A stretch of DNA of 64,000 bases from Actinacidiphila epipremni (GCF_012034175.1 NZ_JAATEJ010000024.1:1-64000); one strand, 5' to 3'. Shown: positions 16,598 through 25,285, numbered from the stretch's first letter. Notes: generated from the sequence alone by a model not told the origin. Translations and numbers: made by a program.

Positions 16598-17413
16598 ATG
16601 GCCGACGACACCCCCACCGGCGCTCCCCCCAGGGCGCCGTCGCGTCGCCAGACCCTCGGCATGCTGGGCGCGGGACTGCTCGCCGCCGCCGGCCTGCCGG
16701 CGACCCGCGCCGCCGCCGCCACCCCGGCGAGCACCAGTGTGCTCATCTCCGGGTCGCTGGCGTCCTACAGCACCTTCGAGAGCAAGTGGAACTACCTCTA
16801 CCCCTGGGGCGACAGCCACAACGGCTCGGCCCTGATGGTCGCCAGCTCCTCCAACCACAACCACGTCTCGCTGTCCGGCGGCGTGCTCACCCTCACCTCG
16901 ACGCCCTACGTGGGCGACGGCTTCAACTACCACTCGGGCACCGTCTACGCCAAGCAGCAGGTGCTCGTGGACAGCTCCTGGCCGTCGTGGGAGGTCAGCG
17001 GTGACTTCCAGGCGCCCTCCGCCAAGGGCACCTGGCCGGCCTTCTGGCTCACCGGCGTGAACAGCTGGCCCCCCGAGAGCGACATCCTGGAGTTCAAGGG
17101 CTCGGCGACCAACTGGTCCAACACCTACAAGAACACCTCGGGCGCCTGGTCCAACACCCTCACCCCGATCTCCGACCCCGGGGCGTGGCACACCTACCGG
17201 GCCGTGCTCAAGAAGTCCGGCAGCAGCAATGTGCAGATCCAGTACTTCATCGACGGCGTGCTGAAGGGCACCCACACCGGAGCGGGATTCGTCGGGCAGC
17301 CGATGTGGCTCATCATCGACTACCAGATGGAAGGCTCCTCCGGATCGCCGGGCCCGACCACGACGACGTACTTCCGGGCGCGCAACCTCTACCTCGCGCG
17401 CAGCTCCTCCTGA
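16598..17413 (+). CDS. Tat-exported GH16-like glycoside hydrolase
   Basis: 271-aa secreted enzyme. The N-terminus carries a twin-arginine signal (SRRQTLGML followed by an Ala/Leu-rich region, cleavage near residue 40). The mature part is a beta-jelly-roll with the GH16 catalytic motif E160-S-D162-I-L-E165 (ExDxxE) in PPESDILEFKG, preceded by WPAFWLTG as in beta-1,3/1,4-glucanases, galactanases and agarases. Endo-hydrolysis of a beta-linked polysaccharide outside the cell is expected. The neighbouring GH43 and GH35 enzymes make a galactan plausible, but this is inference. Controlled by its own promoter with a LacI-type operator 230 bp upstream. Confidence 0.82.
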   Translation: MADDTPTGAPPRAPSRRQTLGMLGAGLLAAAGLPATRAAAATPASTSVLISGSLASYSTFESKWNYLYPWGDSHNGSALMVASSSNHNHVSLSGGVLTLTSTPYVGDGFNYHSGTVYAKQQVLVDSSWPSWEVSGDFQAPSAKGTWPAFWLTGVNSWPPESDILEFKGSATNWSNTYKNTSGAWSNTLTPISDPGAWHTYRAVLKKSGSSNVQIQYFIDGVLKGTHTGAGFVGQPMWLIIDYQMEGSSGSPGPTTTTYFRARNLYLARSSS

Positions 17414-17457
17414 TCCCCGGGGCCGGCCACGACCGGCCGTCCGCCCCGCCGGCGGCG

Positions 17458-17477
17458 CGATGTTTACGTAAACATCG
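17458..17477. promoter_or_regulatory. LacI-family operator upstream of GH43 gene
   Basis: Perfect 20-bp palindrome CGATGTTTACGTAAACATCG, ending 39 bp before the GH43 start codon. Same core as the site at 25272-25285 upstream of the importer operon. Confidence 0.8.
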
Positions 17478-17516
17478 GCCGCCAACACCCCCCACACCCA
17501 CGGAAGGAACGCGGCA

Positions 17517-18521
17517 ATGAGAACGCACACCCCCGCCACGACCGGCGTCACCCGCCTGGTCGCCGTCCTGGCGGCAGCGCTTCTGGGCTTCTTCGCCATG
17601 ACCCAGACCGCCCAGGCCACCACCGTGACCCGCTATCCCGGCACCGTCGCCTACGACACCTCGGGCAACGTCATCCAGGCCCACGGCGAGGGCCTGATCA
17701 AGGTCGGCAGCACCTACTACTGGCTGGGCGAGGACAAGACCAACGGGTCGCCCTTCCAGAACATCAAGTGCTACTCCTCGACCGACTTCAAGAACTGGAC
17801 GTTCGTCCGCAACGTGCTGACCCGGCAGTCCAGCGGCGACCTCGGACCCAACCGGATCGTGGAGCGCCCGCACGTCATCTACAACGCGGCCACCTCGACG
17901 TACGTGATGTACATGCACATCGACAACAGCAACTACTCCGAGCGCAAGGCCGGTGTCGCCACCAGCAGCAGCGTGTGCGGCGCCTACACCTACCGCGGCA
18001 GCTCCAAGCCGCTCGGCCACGACAGCCTCGACGACAACCTCTTCCTCGACGGCAGCACCGGCTACTTCATGAGCGAGGACCGCACCAACAAGAAGCTGCA
18101 GATCTACAAGCTCTCCTCGGACTTCCTGAGTGTGTCCTCCCTGGTCAAGACCCTCGACCAGTACGAGGCGCCGGCCATGGCGAAGATCAACGGCACCTAC
18201 TTCGTCTTCGGCTCGCACCTGACCGGCTGGTCGACCAACGACAACCAGTACGCCACCGCGAGCTCGATCAGCGGCACCTGGTCGTCCTTCAGGAGCTTCG
18301 CGCCCTCCGGCACCAACACCTGCAACTCCCAGACCACCGCGATCGTGCCGGTCTCCGGCTCCAGCACCACCAGCTACATCTTCCTCGGCGACCGCTGGAA
18401 CTCCGGCAACCTCGCCGACTCCCGCTACATCTGGGAACCGCTCACCGTCAGCGGCACCAGCGCCTCCCTCACCTGCCGCGACTCCTGGACCATCGACACC
18501 TCCACCGGTGTCGTCGGCTAG
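17517..18521 (+). CDS. Secreted GH43-family glycoside hydrolase, likely exo-beta-1,3-galactanase type
   Basis: 334-aa secreted protein with a Sec signal peptide (cleavage after TAQA, about residue 34) and a five-bladed beta-propeller catalytic domain filling the rest. The blocks IQAHGEGLIKVGSTYYWLGED, SSTDFKNWTFVRNVLTR and NRIVERPHVIYN resemble GH43 subfamily 24 exo-1,3-galactanases, in which the Glu of the ERP block (here E116) is the proton donor and the usual base Asp is absent, as also appears true here. No carbohydrate-binding domain is attached. The perfect operator at 17458-17477 places it under the same LacI regulator as the beta-galactosidase and importer. Subfamily assignment is from memory of motifs. 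Confidence 0.78.
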   Translation: MRTHTPATTGVTRLVAVLAAALLGFFAMTQTAQATTVTRYPGTVAYDTSGNVIQAHGEGLIKVGSTYYWLGEDKTNGSPFQNIKCYSSTDFKNWTFVRNVLTRQSSGDLGPNRIVERPHVIYNAATSTYVMYMHIDNSNYSERKAGVATSSSVCGAYTYRGSSKPLGHDSLDDNLFLDGSTGYFMSEDRTNKKLQIYKLSSDFLSVSSLVKTLDQYEAPAMAKINGTYFVFGSHLTGWSTNDNQYATASSISGTWSSFRSFAPSGTNTCNSQTTAIVPVSGSSTTSYIFLGDRWNSGNLADSRYIWEPLTVSGTSASLTCRDSWTIDTSTGVVG

Positions 18522-18540
18522 CTCTCCCCCCCCCACCCCC

Positions 18541-18573
18541 CCGGTCCGGCCGCGTACGAGGCGGCCGGGCCGG
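18541..18573. terminator. Hairpin between convergent GH43 and GH35 genes
   Basis: 13-bp stem with one mismatch (CCGGTCCGGCCGC pairing with GCGGCCGGGCCGG) and a 7-nt loop, 20 bp after the GH43 stop and 20 bp from the GH35 stop. Works in both directions. Confidence 0.7.
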
Positions 18574-18592
18574 GGCCTGCGGCGGCGCGGGC

Positions 18593-20362
18593 TCACTCCT
18601 CGGTCGGCCCCAGGTCGGGGGTGCCGCACAGGCCGACCTCGGCGCGGGCGGTGGCGTGCAGTTCCAGCACGACGATCTCGTTGCGTCCCGGGCGCAGCGC
18701 CGGCCCCGGGACGTAGAGGCGGCGCTGCGGGCCGCGGGACCAGTAGCGGCCCAGCGCGAAGCCGTTCACCCAGGCGCAGCCCTTGGTCCAGCCGGTCAGG
18801 TCGAGATACGTGTCGGCCGGTGCGGCGACGTCGAACTCACCGCGGTGGAAGACCGGTCCGACCAGCGGGGCCGGCCCCGGGTCCGCGAAGGCGAGGCCGG
18901 ACAGGTCGGTCAGCGGCAGCGCCGTGCTGGACCAGCCGGTCAGCGCGGCCCCGTTGGCCGTCACGGTGCCGAGCAGCCCCTTGCGGTCGTGGATCGCCCG
19001 GCCGTAGTTGACCCGGCCCTGGTTCTCCACCAGCAGCGACAGCAGCGCGCCGCCCTCGGGCACGGTGAACGCCAGCGCGTGCTCGTGGTTCTCCCGCTCC
19101 AGGACGCCGGCCGGCTGCCCGTCGAGGAAGACCTGCGCCCGGTCGCGCACCGCCGGCACATGCAGCACCGTGGCGCCGGGGACGGTCAGCCGGGCCTGGT
19201 AGAAGGCGAAGCCCAGGCCGTCCCCGGCGCCGTGCCGGGCGGCCAGCTCCTCCAGCGTCAGGGGCCGCTCGCCCGGGACCGCCGTCCCCAGGGCCGGCAG
19301 CTGCGCGAGCAGCGCGGCGCGCCGGGGCAGCGCGATGCCGGGCAGGTCGAGCTTCTTGGACGGTTCGGGCAGCGGCGCGTCGGGGACGGGCGCGTAGCGG
19401 GCGATGACCTCGCGGAAGGCCGCGTACTTCGGGGTCGGGTCGCCGGCTTCGTCCAGCGGCGCCCCGTAGTCGTACGAGGTCACGGTCGGCCGGTAGGTGT
19501 GCTTGTCGTTGGCGCCGTTGGTGAAGCCGAAGTTCGTGCCGCCGTGGAACATGTAGAGGTTGACGCTCGCCCCGGCGGCCAGCAGCCGGTCCAGATCCTC
19601 GGCGGCGCTCTCCGGGGGCCTTGCCGCGTGCAGGCCGCCCCAGCGGTCGAACCAGCCGTTCCAGAACTCCCCGCACATCAGCGGGCCCTCGGGCTGGTGC
19701 CCGCGCAGCCGGGCCAGGCTCTCCGCCACCCGGCTGCCGAAGTTCGCGGTGGCCAGCACACCCGGCACCGACCCGCGGGCCAGGTCCGCCGGCTGGTCGC
19801 AGGTGAACAGCGGGACGTCCACGCCGTGCGCCCGCAGCATCTCGGCCAGCCGCAGCAGATACGGCCGGTCGTCGCCGTAGGCGCCGAACTCGTTCTCCAG
19901 CTGCACCGCGAGCACCGGCCCGCCCCGGGTGCCCAGATACGGCGCCGCCCTCGGCAGCAGCGCGGCGAAATACCGCTCGACCGCGGCGAGGAAGCGCGGA
20001 TCGGTGCTGCGCAGCCGGATGTCCGGCTCGGCCAGCAGCCAGCCGGGCAGCCCGCCGCCCTCCCACTCGCCGCAGATGTACGGGCCCGGGCGCAGCAGGA
20101 CGTACAGGCCCTCCTCGGCCGCCAGCCGCAGGAAGCGCTCCAGGTCCAGGCCGCCGTCGGCGGTGAACTCGCCGGGCCGCGGCTCGTGCAGGTTCCAGGG
20201 CACATAGGTGTCGACGGTGTTGAGCCCCAGCAGCCGGGCCTTGCGCAGCCGGTCCCGCCACTGGTCGGGGTGCACACGGAAGTAGTGCAGGGCCCCGGAG
20301 ATGATGCGGAAGGGCGCGTCGTCAAGACGGAAGCCCTCCTTGTCTATCCGCAGTACGGGCAT
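18593..20362 (-). CDS. Beta-galactosidase, GH35
   Basis: 589-aa intracellular enzyme without signal peptide. The TIM barrel contains the GH35 landmarks GALHYFRVHP (23-32), LNTVDTYVPWNLHEP, the acid/base motif QLENEFGAYG with Glu158 and the nucleophile region CGEFWNGWFDRWGG with Glu232, followed by FHGGTNFGFTNGA. Beta-sandwich domains fill the C-terminal third. It releases terminal beta-galactose from imported oligosaccharides. I set the start at ATG 20362 because a GGAGGA site precedes it and the family sequence begins there. A half-conserved operator lies 40 bp upstream at 20402-20419. Confidence 0.93.
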   Translation of the reverse strand: MPVLRIDKEGFRLDDAPFRIISGALHYFRVHPDQWRDRLRKARLLGLNTVDTYVPWNLHEPRPGEFTADGGLDLERFLRLAAEEGLYVLLRPGPYICGEWEGGGLPGWLLAEPDIRLRSTDPRFLAAVERYFAALLPRAAPYLGTRGGPVLAVQLENEFGAYGDDRPYLLRLAEMLRAHGVDVPLFTCDQPADLARGSVPGVLATANFGSRVAESLARLRGHQPEGPLMCGEFWNGWFDRWGGLHAARPPESAAEDLDRLLAAGASVNLYMFHGGTNFGFTNGANDKHTYRPTVTSYDYGAPLDEAGDPTPKYAAFREVIARYAPVPDAPLPEPSKKLDLPGIALPRRAALLAQLPALGTAVPGERPLTLEELAARHGAGDGLGFAFYQARLTVPGATVLHVPAVRDRAQVFLDGQPAGVLERENHEHALAFTVPEGGALLSLLVENQGRVNYGRAIHDRKGLLGTVTANGAALTGWSSTALPLTDLSGLAFADPGPAPLVGPVFHRGEFDVAAPADTYLDLTGWTKGCAWVNGFALGRYWSRGPQRRLYVPGPALRPGRNEIVVLELHATARAEVGLCGTPDLGPTEE

Positions 20363-20401
20363 GGGGTCCTGGTCCTCCGCGGTGGGTTGCTTCCGAAGAT
20401 C

Positions 20402-20419
20402 GATGTTTGCGTAATCATT
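20402..20419. promoter_or_regulatory. LacI-family operator upstream of beta-galactosidase
   Basis: GATGTTTGCGTAATCATT, an imperfect palindrome with the TTGCGTAA core common to this regulon, 40 bp before the GH35 start codon. Confidence 0.65.
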
Positions 20420-20495
20420 TCCCTCCGCGAGTCTGACCAGCGCCGAGTGCGGTGTCAAGGCTCGGCAATCGGGCGGCCGGCGATCGGCGATCGGC

Positions 20496-20532
20496 GGGGG
20501 AGAGGGGCAGGGGGGAGGGGGGAGGGGGGAGG
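20496..20532. repeat. G-run cluster with quadruplex potential
   Basis: Five tracts of four to six G separated by single A or CA, located between the beta-galactosidase promoter and the stop of the LacI gene. The G-rich strand is the plus strand. Confidence 0.5.
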
Positions 20533-20544
20533 CGGCGGTGCGGC

Positions 20545-21663
20545 TCAGCGGGCGGTCGCCGGCGGCGGTGGCGCGGTGCTGCTGCGGACCACCAGCCGGG
20601 TCGCCACCAGGTCGGTGCCGCGCTCGGCCTCGTCGTTGCGGATCTGCCGCAGGACGCTCGCGACGCAGCGCCGCCCGACCTCGGCGAAGTCCTGGTGGAC
20701 GGTGGTCAGCGGCGGCAGGTACGACGCGGCCTCCGGGATGTCGTCGAAGCCGACGACGCTGACGTCCTCCGGCACCCGGCGGCCCGCCTCGTGCAGCGCC
20801 CGCAGCACCCCGAGGGCCATCTGGTCGTTGGCCACGAACACCGCCGTGCAGTCCGGGTCGGCGGCCAGCGCCAGCCCGGCCCGGTAGCCCGACCGCGCCG
20901 ACCAGTCGCCGCGCAGCACCTGCGGCTCCGGCCGGCCGGCCGCCGCCAGCGCCGCCCGCCAGCTGTCCACCCGGCGCTCCGCGGCGTACGACTTCTCCGG
21001 CCCGGCCACATGCCACACCGTGGCGTGCCCGAGATCCAGCAGATGCCGTACGGCCGCCTCGGCGCCGCCGGCCTGGTCGGTGTCGACCACGCTGTAGCGG
21101 TCACCGGCGTTGGAATCGACCACCACCACCTGCGCGTTGGGCGGCAGCGTCACGGTGGCGGTGTCCAGCAGATGCACTTCCATGATGATCACGATGCCGT
21201 CGACGGCCAGTTCGCCGAGCCGGGTGAAGGCCCCGCGCACCTCGTCCTGGGTCGGGACGGTGACCGGCAGGAGGGTGGTGGCGTAGCCCTCCTCGGCCGC
21301 CGAGGTCGCGACGGCCTCCAGGGTGCGCATGTTGCCGGTGGTCGACAGGTTGAAGAGGATGACGCCCAGCGTGCGGAACTCCCCGCGCTTGAGGGCGCGG
21401 GCCGCGCTGTTCGGCCGGTACCCGAGCTCCTTCATCGCCGCGAGCACCTGCTGCCGGGTGCTCTCGACGACCCCGGGGAAGCCGTTGGAGACCCGGGAGA
21501 CGGTCTGCGCCGAGACGCCGGCGAGCTTCGCCACGTCCGCCATGGACGCGCCCCGCCTGCGTCGCGGCCCGCTCACGGCCCCGCCCTCGGCGGCCGGCAC
21601 CGCCGGCTGTGCCTGGCCGGGGGCGCCGCGCCGGCCCGGCCGGGCTTTCGTGCTGTCGCTCAC
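20545..21663 (-). CDS. LacI-family transcriptional repressor
   Basis: LacI-type repressor. Its HTH reads MADVAKLAGVSAQTVSRVSNGFPGVVESTRQQVLAAMKELGY with the hinge helix ARALKRG, followed by the sugar-sensing periplasmic-binding fold (TLGVILFNLSTTGN to DVSVVGFDDIPEAASYLPPLTTV). From GTG 21663 it is 372 aa with a 40-residue basic extension; ATG 21543 would give a conventional LacI length of 332 aa and is equally possible. It is the probable owner of the palindromes with TTRCGYAA core at 17458, 20402, 21766, 25236 and 25272, one of which (21766) lies in its own upstream region and would give autoregulation. Confidence 0.92.
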   Translation of the reverse strand: MSDSTKARPGRRGAPGQAQPAVPAAEGGAVSGPRRRRGASMADVAKLAGVSAQTVSRVSNGFPGVVESTRQQVLAAMKELGYRPNSAARALKRGEFRTLGVILFNLSTTGNMRTLEAVATSAAEEGYATTLLPVTVPTQDEVRGAFTRLGELAVDGIVIIMEVHLLDTATVTLPPNAQVVVVDSNAGDRYSVVDTDQAGGAEAAVRHLLDLGHATVWHVAGPEKSYAAERRVDSWRAALAAAGRPEPQVLRGDWSARSGYRAGLALAADPDCTAVFVANDQMALGVLRALHEAGRRVPEDVSVVGFDDIPEAASYLPPLTTVHQDFAEVGRRCVASVLRQIRNDEAERGTDLVATRLVVRSSTAPPPPATAR

Positions 21664-21765
21664 GCCGTCGTCCACCTCGTTGTCGCGCCCGCCGTGCGGG
21701 CCTTCGCGCTCGTCGTCCTCAGGCGCCTGACCTGCCCGTTCTGGTGGGCGGCAGAGGCGCGGGGG

Positions 21766-21779
21766 TGATTGCGCAATCA
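21766..21779. promoter_or_regulatory. LacI-family operator upstream of LacI gene
   Basis: Perfect 14-bp palindrome TGATTGCGCAATCA about 100 bp before the GTG start of the LacI gene; expected autoregulatory site. Confidence 0.7.
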
Positions 21780-21854
21780 TATGGGCCGCCCACGGACCCG
21801 CCGCCCGCGCACCCGCCTGCCGGGGCCGGGTCCGCTCGGGCCCGCTCGGGCCGG

Positions 21855-21892
21855 CGAGTGGCGGAGCCGCGCCCACCGGGCCCCGCCACTCG
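21855..21892. terminator. Terminator of importer operon
   Basis: Perfect 10-bp stem CGAGTGGCGG/CCGCCACTCG with an 18-nt GC-rich loop, 15 bp after the binding-protein stop on the minus strand. Confidence 0.65.
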
Positions 21893-21907
21893 GCTTGGAT
21901 GCGGGCG

Positions 21908-23251
21908 TCAGCCCACGCTGAAGCCCTGCTGCTTGCCGTAGGAGACCGACCGGTCCTGCCACGCCTTGAGGCCGTCGGCCAGCGTGGTCGAGGACACGTA
22001 CGCCTTGCCGACGGTGTCGTTGAAGACCGAGTTCGCGTACACCTGGTAGGGCAGGTACGACCAGCCGGGCAGGACGTTCTTCGCCGACGCGGAGAAGATC
22101 TTGTTGGCCTGCTGCCCGCCGAAGTACGGGAACGGCGTGTCGAGGAACGCCTGCGAGTCCAGGTCCGCGGTGGTCGCCGGGAAGGCGCCGCCCTTGATCC
22201 GGGTCTGGACGCCGGCGCCCTGGTCGGCGTACTGCGCGAAGGCGTAGGCCAGTGCCTTGTTGCCGCCGGCCTGCATCACCGCCAGCGAGCTGCCGCCGTT
22301 CTCGGCGCTGGCGTTCGCCCCGGCCTGCCACTGCGGCAGCGGCGCGGCGCGCCAGTCGCCCGAGGCCGCGGCGACGCCCGAGCTGAAGTTGGCGGGCATC
22401 CACGCGCCGGTCGCGAGGGTGGCGATGGTGCCGTCGGCCAGGCCCTTGTACCACTGGTCGCTCCAGCCGGGCACCGGCGACACCAGGTGCTCGGAGACCA
22501 GCTGCTGCCACACCTTGGTGTAGGCGGCCGTCCCCGGGTCGTTCGCGAAGTCGACCTTCACCTTGGTGCCGTCCACCGTGTACGGCTTGCCGCCGGCCTG
22601 CCAGATCAGGCTGGTGGTCATGCCGGCGTCACCGGTGTCGCTGGTGATGTACGCCTTGGGGTCGGCGGCGTGCAGCTTGCGGGCGTCGTCGAGGTACTGC
22701 TCCCAGGTGGTCGGCACCGGCAGCTTGTAGGTGTCGAAGACCTTCTTGTTGTAGAACAGCGCCATGGGCCCGGAGTCCATGGGGAGCCCGTAGACACCGC
22801 CGTTGATGTTCACGGAGTTCCACGGGCCGGGGGAGTAGGTCTTGGACAGGTCCTTGGCGCCGTAGGGGCTCAGATCGGCGACCGACTTGCCGAGCGCGAA
22901 CTGGCTGAGCGCGTAGTACTCCACCTGCGCGACGTCGGGCACGCCCTTGCCGGCCTGGACGGCGTTCTGCAGCGCGGTGTACTGGTCGTTGCCGGTACCG
23001 GCGTTGACCAGCTTGACGTGCACCTTGGGGTAGGCGGCCTGGAAGTCGGCGACGACCTGCTTGAGGGTGGGCTCCCACGCCCACACCGTGAGGTCGCCGC
23101 CCTTGGCGAGCGCCGACCGGACCGCGCTCGCCCCGGAGCCGCCGTCCTTCGCGTCCGACCCGCCGGAGGAGCCGCATGCGGTGAGCCCCAGTGCGGCGGC
23201 GGCGACCGCCGCGACCGCGGGCGCCCAGCGGCGAAGTGCTCTGTTGGTCAT
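21908..23251 (-). CDS. Sugar ABC transporter substrate-binding lipoprotein (SBP family 1)
   Basis: 447-aa lipoprotein, last gene of a permease-permease-binding protein operon. Signal MTNRALRRWAPAVAAVAAAALG with lipobox LTAC (Cys about residue 26) and a Gly/Ser linker. The mature fold shows the family 1 sugar-binding pattern: DLTVWAWEPTLKQVVADFQAAYPKVHVKLV, VDLSPYGA-type and MALFYNKKVFDTYKLPVPTTWEQYLDDARKL. Not closely related to the paralogues at 4364 and 8130. It would bring a galacto-oligosaccharide to the permeases encoded upstream, judged by the shared operators with GH43 and GH35 genes. A 106-bp gap separates it from the MalG-type gene. Confidence 0.9.
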   Translation of the reverse strand: MTNRALRRWAPAVAAVAAAALGLTACGSSGGSDAKDGGSGASAVRSALAKGGDLTVWAWEPTLKQVVADFQAAYPKVHVKLVNAGTGNDQYTALQNAVQAGKGVPDVAQVEYYALSQFALGKSVADLSPYGAKDLSKTYSPGPWNSVNINGGVYGLPMDSGPMALFYNKKVFDTYKLPVPTTWEQYLDDARKLHAADPKAYITSDTGDAGMTTSLIWQAGGKPYTVDGTKVKVDFANDPGTAAYTKVWQQLVSEHLVSPVPGWSDQWYKGLADGTIATLATGAWMPANFSSGVAAASGDWRAAPLPQWQAGANASAENGGSSLAVMQAGGNKALAYAFAQYADQGAGVQTRIKGGAFPATTADLDSQAFLDTPFPYFGGQQANKIFSASAKNVLPGWSYLPYQVYANSVFNDTVGKAYVSSTTLADGLKAWQDRSVSYGKQQGFSVG

Positions 23252-23357
23252 CTCGTTTCACTCCATTGTGCTTGTGTCCCGTAAGGAGGGGATGTCAGAG
23301 GGGGCGGGGCGTTCGGGGCGCGGGCGCGGGGTGCGCCCTCGGCCGAGCGGGGGGCGG

Positions 23358-24239
23358 CTACTCCTTGACGCTTCCGGCCGCCAGTCCCGACTGCCAGTAG
23401 CGCTGCAGCAGGAGGAAGGCCGCGACGAGCGGGACGATGGTCAGCAGCGAGCCGGTGACGACCAGGTTGAACACCGGCTGGCCGCCCACCGTGGACGCCT
23501 GCTGGTTCCAGGAGTTGAGGCCGATGGTCAGCGGGTACCAGTCGGGGTTCTTGATCATGATCAGCGGCAGGAAGTAGTTGTTCCAGGTCGCGACCATGGT
23601 GAACAGCAGCACCGTGACGATGCCGGGGGCCAGCAGCGGCAGGCTGATCCGGAAGAAGGTGCGCAGCTCCCCGGAGCCGTCCACCCGGGCCGCCTCCAGC
23701 AGCTCGTCGGGTATCGCCTCGGCGGCGAACACCCACATCAGGTAGAGGCCGAACGGCGAGATCAGCGACGGGATGACGACCGCCCACGGGGTGTCGGTCA
23801 GCCCCATCTTGCTGAACATCAGGAAGGTGGGCACCGCGAGCGCCGCGCCGGGCACCGCGACGGCGCCGATCACCACGGCGAACACCGCGCGCCTGCCGGA
23901 GAAGTCGAACTTCGCCAGCCCGTAGCCGCCCAGCACCGCCAGGAACGTCGCCCCGCCGGCGCCGAGCACCACGTACAGCAGGGTGTTCAGCAGCCACCGG
24001 ACGAAGATGTGGTCGTCGTAGGTGAACGTCTGACGGATGTTGTCCCACAGGGCGAAGTGCCCGGAGAACCACAGGCCGAAGGAGTCCAGCAGCCTCGGCT
24101 GGGTCTTGCAGGCGTTGACCACCAGCCAGGCCAGCGGGAGCAGCGCGTACAGGACGACGATCGAGGTCAGCGCGGTGAGCAGCACGCTGCGGCGCGGCCG
24201 GCCGGGGGTGTGCAGCCGCGCGGTGTGCGGGCGGGCCAT
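23358..24239 (-). CDS. Sugar ABC transporter permease, MalG-type
   Basis: 293-aa permease of the CUT1 family. First span near 18-38, periplasmic loop, EAA loop ELLEAARVDGSGELRTFFRISLPLLAPG and family-type C-terminus QSGLAAGSVKE. Only three bases separate its start from the stop of the MalF-type gene, indicating coupling. Forms the import channel with the product of 24243-25181. Confidence 0.92.
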   Translation of the reverse strand: MARPHTARLHTPGRPRRSVLLTALTSIVVLYALLPLAWLVVNACKTQPRLLDSFGLWFSGHFALWDNIRQTFTYDDHIFVRWLLNTLLYVVLGAGGATFLAVLGGYGLAKFDFSGRRAVFAVVIGAVAVPGAALAVPTFLMFSKMGLTDTPWAVVIPSLISPFGLYLMWVFAAEAIPDELLEAARVDGSGELRTFFRISLPLLAPGIVTVLLFTMVATWNNYFLPLIMIKNPDWYPLTIGLNSWNQQASTVGGQPVFNLVVTGSLLTIVPLVAAFLLLQRYWQSGLAAGSVKE

Positions 24240-24242
24240 GCC

Positions 24243-25181
24243 TCACACCTCCTTGCGCATACCGCGCAGCTGCACGACGTAGGCGACGATCATCGTGACG
24301 ACCCCCATGACGATGGCGATCGTCGCGGCGTAGTTGTGCTGCTGGCCGGAGAAGGACAGCGAGTAGGTGTAGAGGTTCGGGGTGAAGTAGGTGGTGATGG
24401 CGTTGGGCGCCAGGTTCTTCAGGATGCTCGGCTCGTTGAACAGCTGGAAGCTGCCGATCACCGAGAAGATCGTGGCGATGACGAGCGCGCCGCGGATCGC
24501 CGGCAGCTTGATCGCGGCGATGATCCGCCACTGGCCGGCGCCGTCGATCGAGGCCGCCTCGTAGAGGGATGCCGGGACCACGCGCAGCGCCGCGTAGAAA
24601 ATGAGCATGTTGTAGCCGACGAACTCCCAGGTCACGATGTTGCCGATACTGGCCAGCACCCAGCCGGGGGCGAGCGGGTCGGGCAGCGAGGTGTGCAGGT
24701 GCTCGTTGACGCTCGCCACCAGGCCAAAGCGCTTGCCGTACATGAAGCCCCACATCAAGGTGGCGACGACCGCGGGCACCGCGTAGGGCAGGAAGATCGA
24801 GATCCGGAAGAAGCCGCGCCCGTAGAGCCGGCCGCTGTCCAGCGCCAGGGCCACCAGCAGGGCGATGCCGAGCATGACCGGCACCTGGACGACCAGGAAG
24901 AGCCCGACGCGGGACAGGCCGGACCAGAACGCGTGGTCGTGCAGGGCCTGCGTGTAGTTGCCGAGGCCGACGAAGTGGTTGCCGCCGATCAACTGGTCCC
25001 GGAACAGGCTCAGATGGATCGAGTAGGCGATCGGGGCGAGGAACACCAGGGCGAAGACCAGCAGGAACGGGGCGACGAACGCCCAGCCCACCTGCCGCCG
25101 CCCGCCGGCCCGCCCGCCGCGGCTGCGCCCCCGGCCGGCGGCGGGGCGACCGGCCGCCGAGGGGGGCGTGAGGACCGCCAT
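24243..25181 (-). CDS. Sugar ABC transporter permease, MalF-type
   Basis: 312-aa permease, promoter-proximal gene of the operon. After an Arg/Gly-rich cytoplasmic N-terminus it has six spans starting VGWAFVAPFLLVFALVFLAPIAYSI, and the EAA loop SLYEAASIDGAGQWRIIAAIKLPAI. Two operators (25236-25253 and 25272-25285) lie upstream. Gene order with permeases first and binding protein last is the reverse of the importer at 5.5-9.4 kb. No ATPase gene is present; a shared ATPase is likely. Confidence 0.92.
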   Translation of the reverse strand: MAVLTPPSAAGRPAAGRGRSRGGRAGGRRQVGWAFVAPFLLVFALVFLAPIAYSIHLSLFRDQLIGGNHFVGLGNYTQALHDHAFWSGLSRVGLFLVVQVPVMLGIALLVALALDSGRLYGRGFFRISIFLPYAVPAVVATLMWGFMYGKRFGLVASVNEHLHTSLPDPLAPGWVLASIGNIVTWEFVGYNMLIFYAALRVVPASLYEAASIDGAGQWRIIAAIKLPAIRGALVIATIFSVIGSFQLFNEPSILKNLAPNAITTYFTPNLYTYSLSFSGQQHNYAATIAIVMGVVTMIVAYVVQLRGMRKEV

Positions 25182-25235
25182 GACTCATCCCTTCGTTCAC
25201 GGTTGCAGCCTCGCCGCGGACGCATGGCGAGGAGG

Positions 25236-25253
25236 GATGGTTACGCAATCATC
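25236..25253. promoter_or_regulatory. LacI-family operator, proximal site of importer operon
   Basis: GATGGTTACGCAATCATC, imperfect palindrome with TTACGCAA core, 55 bp before the MalF-type start codon. Confidence 0.65.
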
Positions 25254-25271
25254 ACGGCTGTACGCCGCCTC

Positions 25272-25285
25272 TGTTTACGTAAACA
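25272..25285. promoter_or_regulatory. LacI-family operator, distal site of importer operon
   Basis: Perfect palindrome TGTTTACGTAAACA with the same core as the GH43 site. Together with 25236-25253 it forms a pair whose centres are about 34 bp apart, close to three helical turns, suitable for cooperative binding. Confidence 0.75.
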
